Assembly (NCBI GenBank): GCA_964624765.1
Contig: CAZUZO010000061.1
Span: forward strand, 1-18,525
Source of the DNA: JAGTVB01 sp964624765
Lineage (GTDB): Bacteria; Pseudomonadota; Gammaproteobacteria; HK1
Direction of reading: 5' to 3'
Length of the DNA stretch: 18,525 bases
The notes under the pieces were generated by a model. The model saw nothing but the letters and a program-made list of their open reading frames with translations. It did no database searches and was not told the origin of the DNA. A program made the translations under genes and the position numbers. Shown here one piece after another: positions 15,508 through 18,525 of the stretch (its first letter is position 1; every line of letters begins with the position of its first letter).

Positions 15508-16797
15508 CTACCGGCGACCGGCCCCGAGCCCGAAGCGGCTGAGCCGTAGGGTCGGTTCCCGATGTGCCAGCATCCCTCGCGGCCGCCAAGCCATGATGAG
15601 TACCATGACGGCACCGAACACCAACATACGAAATTCCTCGAGCTCGCGACCCAATTCCGGCAGCAAGACGAGCACCGTTGCCGCGATGACCACCCCAATC
15701 TGACTCCCCATCCCACCCAGCACGACGATGGCCAGAATGGTCGCAGATTCGACGAAGGTAAAGCTCTCCGGGCTGATGAATCCCTGTCGGGTCGCAAAGA
15801 AAGCGCCCGCAAGGCCGCCGAACATCGCGCCGATCCCGAAGGCGGTCAGCTTAGTGTTGCGCGGATTGATACCCAGGGAACGCGACGCGATCTCGTCCTC
15901 GCGTAGCGCCTCCCATGCTCTACCTAAGGGCAGTTTGCGCAGGCGCCAGGCAAAAAAGTTCGTGATCAGCGCCAGGCCAAGAATCAGGTAGTAGAGGAAA
16001 ATCACCCGGTGAAGCCCCGAGAATTCGAGCCCGAAGGCCTGGTGAAAGGTGATGCTCCCCTGCTCTGCAGCCGGACCGAAGGGCAGTCCAAAAAATGTGG
16101 GACGCGGGATCCCCGAAAGCCCATCAGGGCCTCCCGTCACCGGATACCAGTTGAGCAGTATGATGCGGATGATCTCGCCGAAACCGAGGGTCACGATAGC
16201 GAGATAATCACCCCGTAATCGCAGCACGGGAAATCCCAGCAGGATCCCGAGCAGCCCCGCTAACAAACCAGCCAGGGGCAGACAGACCCAGAAAGACAGA
16301 TCAAGGTGCAACGCGAGCAGCGCATAGCTGTAAGCGCCCATCGCATAAAAAGCAACGTAGCCGAGGTCCAAGAGCCCCGCCAGCCCCACCACGATGTTGA
16401 GACCCCAGCCGAGCATGATATAGATCAGCACGCCCGTGGCCACATCGATCACATAGCGGCTGGCAAAAGGCAGAACCGGCAGCAGAAAAGCCGACACCAA
16501 GACGAGGCCCAGCAACGCCGCTCCATAGCGCCCCATCCCCTCGCGAAAACCGGCTGTCAGGCCTTGGCCTACCGTTGAGGGGGAACCCAACGACAGCGCA
16601 AAAACCAGCACCAGACGCCCGAAAAACACACCGGCGACACCGATGGCCACCCAATCGAAGCGCGTGATCAAGGCAAGCTGCCCGCCCTCGGCCACCGTAC
16701 CAACGCCGATCAGCGGCAACGCCAGCACCAAGGCGACCAATGCCGACAAGGCCGCATCCTTGAACAGGGCAGCAGGCGCCCTAGCGCGGCGACTCAC
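15508..16797 (-). CDS. livM: HAAT ABC transporter permease LivM
   Basis: A 429-aa polytopic inner-membrane permease. The core has the LivM hallmark GLAGLLDLGYVAFYAMGAY and the cytoplasmic EAA-like loop LREDEIASRSLGINPRNTKL, followed by FATRQGFISPESF and VLGGMGSQIG. It is longer than the usual 300-350 aa because of an N-terminal extension with two extra hydrophobic stretches, a recognised long form of the family. GTG 16797 is preceded by GGAGGGGG at 7 nt. It starts 22 bp after the livH stop. Confidence 0.95.
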   Translation of the reverse strand: MSRRARAPAALFKDAALSALVALVLALPLIGVGTVAEGGQLALITRFDWVAIGVAGVFFGRLVLVFALSLGSPSTVGQGLTAGFREGMGRYGAALLGLVLVSAFLLPVLPFASRYVIDVATGVLIYIMLGWGLNIVVGLAGLLDLGYVAFYAMGAYSYALLALHLDLSFWVCLPLAGLLAGLLGILLGFPVLRLRGDYLAIVTLGFGEIIRIILLNWYPVTGGPDGLSGIPRPTFFGLPFGPAAEQGSITFHQAFGLEFSGLHRVIFLYYLILGLALITNFFAWRLRKLPLGRAWEALREDEIASRSLGINPRNTKLTAFGIGAMFGGLAGAFFATRQGFISPESFTFVESATILAIVVLGGMGSQIGVVIAATVLVLLPELGRELEEFRMLVFGAVMVLIMAWRPRGMLAHREPTLRLSRFGLGAGRR

Positions 16798-16819
16798 AGT
16801 GACACCCCCTCCGATGCAC

Positions 16820-17734
16820 CTAGACCTTCTCGACCTCCGGCCGACCGAGCAACCCGGTCGGTCTGAAGATGAGCACTAACACCAAGATGCTAAACGCCGC
16901 CACGTCCTTGTACTCGGTGGTGAAATAGGCAGACCAAAAGGCTTCGACCAAGCCGAGGATAAGCCCGCCTAACATGGCACCCGGTAGCGACCCGATCCCC
17001 CCCAGCACCGCCGCCGTGAACGCCTTTATCCCAGCCAGAAAGCCGATGAAGAAATCCACCACCCCGTAGTACAAGGTCACCATCGTCCCTGCCACCCCAG
17101 CCATCGCAGCGCCCAATACGAAAGTCAGCGAGATGGTACGATCCACATCGATACCCACCAGGCTGGCCATCAACCGATCCTGGGCGCAGGCCCGCTGTGC
17201 TCTTCCCAGGGCGGTGCGCCCGATTATCCACGCAAAGCCCACCATCAACACCAGGGTCAACACCCAAATCAGCAGTTGGACATAGCTGATGCGCACCGCG
17301 AAGTCTGCATCCCAAAGCAGCACCCATCCTCCCTCGATGATCGGTGGCAAGGTCTTTACTCGCGCGCCCTGGGATAGTTGCACGTAATTTTGTAGGAAAA
17401 TCGACATCCCGATGGCCGAGATGAGCGGCGCCAAGCGCGGCGCCGCGCGTAGCGGGCGGTAAGCCACGCGCTCCACACTCCAACCATAGGCCGCGACAAA
17501 AAACATCGTAGCGGTCAAAACAACCACAAGCGCCACGGGTACCGCTGTAATGCCCAACAGACCAACGAGGATAAACCCAATGATCGAGATAAAGGCACCG
17601 ATCATATAGATTTCGCCGTGGGCAAAATTGATCATGCCGAGAATCCCGTAGACCATGGTGTAACCGATGGCAATGAGGCCGTAGATCATGCCAAGCGTGA
17701 CACCGTTTATCAGCTGTTGCAGAAAATAGCCCAT
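16820..17734 (-). CDS. livH: HAAT ABC transporter permease LivH
   Basis: A 304-aa polytopic inner-membrane permease, partner of LivM. The N-terminus LINGVTLGMIYGLIAIGYTM followed by YGILGMINFAHGEIYMIGAF is diagnostic of LivH. Later features are the EAA-like loop TALGRAQRACAQDRLMASLVGI and VLGGIGSLPGAMLGG. ATG 17734 is chosen because it begins at the family N-terminus; the 16-residue extension to 17782 is arginine-rich and has no support. The ribosome binding site is weak. The gene follows the methyltransferase by 52 bp. Confidence 0.95.
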   Translation of the reverse strand: MGYFLQQLINGVTLGMIYGLIAIGYTMVYGILGMINFAHGEIYMIGAFISIIGFILVGLLGITAVPVALVVVLTATMFFVAAYGWSVERVAYRPLRAAPRLAPLISAIGMSIFLQNYVQLSQGARVKTLPPIIEGGWVLLWDADFAVRISYVQLLIWVLTLVLMVGFAWIIGRTALGRAQRACAQDRLMASLVGIDVDRTISLTFVLGAAMAGVAGTMVTLYYGVVDFFIGFLAGIKAFTAAVLGGIGSLPGAMLGGLILGLVEAFWSAYFTTEYKDVAAFSILVLVLIFRPTGLLGRPEVEKV

Positions 17735-17786
17735 GGTCAGTCGCTCACCGAGATCTTCGCGGCCACACCCACGGCGGCACAAGCTT

Positions 17787-18347
17787 TCAGGACTTGTAAC
17801 CTATCCAATAGCTCTCAGTATCCTGCATCCCTGGGCCGTCATTCGTGGCGAGCACGCAAAAGCGCCGCAACCGGCGGCTCAACTCACCACGCTCCAATAG
17901 GTAATGCCGCGGGAAGTGCGGCCTTGTCTGCAACAGATTACGATTAAAGGTGTGATAGATGAATAGCCCCCCGCTTCTCAGGGCGGCGCTCCATCGCGAG
18001 AACAACCGACGATCGTGATACCTCACCACCAGAACCATATCGAAGTAGTTGGCTGGAGGAAAGAACCGCTCCAGATCGGCCGCCACTAACGCAACCGACA
18101 AGGCCCTATCACGCAACCGCTCTTGACAATACGCCAACCCGACAAGGCTGCCATCCACGGCCACCACCTCGTTTCCGAGTTCTGCCAGGAACAGCGCATT
18201 ATGTCCGACTCCGCAAGCGACATCGAGAACCTTGCCTTTACCCTCCAACAGGGTGCGGTAGTGCCTCAGAAGTGGGTCGGGCTGAAAGTCAGGGTTTGGA
18301 TTCGCGAGTCGGTACCGATCGTTCCAGCGCGCGATGTCTTGTTTCAT
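17787..18347 (-). CDS. Class I SAM-dependent methyltransferase, TehB/UbiG-like fold
   Basis: A 186-aa cytoplasmic Rossmann-fold methyltransferase. Motif I is VLDVACGVGHNALFLAELG (residues about 40-58), followed by the acidic end of strand two, VVAVDGS, then the VAADLERFFPP and MVLVVRYHDR motifs, and FIYHTFN. The N-terminal WNDRYR signature is common in tellurite-resistance-like (TehB) and related small methyltransferases; the true substrate is unknown. ATG 18347 has only a short GGGG run upstream. It is first in the visible minus-strand train, 52 bp before livH, but a functional link to transport is not evident and it may simply share the transcript. Confidence 0.88.
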   Translation of the reverse strand: MKQDIARWNDRYRLANPNPDFQPDPLLRHYRTLLEGKGKVLDVACGVGHNALFLAELGNEVVAVDGSLVGLAYCQERLRDRALSVALVAADLERFFPPANYFDMVLVVRYHDRRLFSRWSAALRSGGLFIYHTFNRNLLQTRPHFPRHYLLERGELSRRLRRFCVLATNDGPGMQDTESYWIGYKS

Positions 18348-18432
18348 CGATACCCCGAGCCGAACCCCGGCACCGCCAAGGGCCCAAAACGAGGGCAGAT
18401 CAGCCCACCGATTGAACGAAGTCCCCGCCTCA

Positions 18433-18525
18433 GAGGTTGTGAAAAAACCTGCTACACAACCCGATAGCGTCGTTGGGCGGTGCTCGCTCCTCGCCTATCT
18501 ATCTGATATGTCTCGTCGCTGCGCT
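18433..18525 (+). mobile_element. Family I MITE, copy C (cut by window end)
   Basis: Starts GAGGTTGTGAAAAAACC after a TCA triplet (18430-18432) and follows copy B almost base for base to the window edge. The right end lies outside the window. It sits about 85 bp upstream of the methyltransferase start. Confidence 0.85.

Overview
The window looks like chromosomal DNA of a GC-rich gammaproteobacterium. The transketolase is close to the E. coli TktA type, and the codon use of the main genes is GC-rich throughout. A purple-sulfur or other Chromatiales-like host is possible, but that is my inference; no rRNA or single diagnostic gene fixes the genus. No tRNA, rRNA or CRISPR array was seen.

Layout. 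Positions 1-5000 are a patchy accessory region: a lipoprotein with an LssY C-terminal-like domain (336-1730, -), a decayed REP-associated tyrosine transposase (RAYT, about 1920-2752, -) between outward-facing repeats, an AT-rich orphan ORF (2804-3112, -), a 67-bp terminal-inverted-repeat element, the first of several MITEs, a small STAS-domain protein (4020-4361, +), and a 76-aa glycine-rich protein with a strong ribosome binding site and its own terminator (4523-4753, -). A 53-aa membrane peptide (5006-5167, -) follows. Positions 5672-9047 carry housekeeping or stress genes: transketolase (-), a hemerythrin-like protein (-) and a conserved-looking 74-aa protein (+).

Positions 9422-18347 hold a coherent transport and activation cluster. 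An acyl-CoA ligase (+) converges, with a 4-bp overlap, on a minus-strand gene train: methyltransferase, livH, livM, livG, livF, a DUF6867-like membrane protein, a periplasmic LivJ-type binding protein, and an alpha/beta hydrolase. This is a complete branched-chain-amino-acid-type (HAAT) ABC transporter. With a ligase and a hydrolase beside it, the imported compound may be a carboxylic acid, ester or amide that is then CoA-activated; the substrate cannot be read from sequence.

The most striking structure is the set of small non-autonomous inverted-repeat elements. Two families of MITEs, three copies each, have related ends (GAGGTTGTGAAAAAACC and GAAGCTGTTTTAAAAAT). Four of the five copies with both ends in view are flanked by a perfect 3-bp TNA duplication, and the fifth has one mismatch. 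This suggests one transposase mobilises both families. One copy sits exactly at the livF stop codon, and the duplicated triplet is the stop codon itself. Two of the three copies in the second family carry an extra module of about 76-79 bp with three predicted hairpins, in opposite registers of the host MITE.
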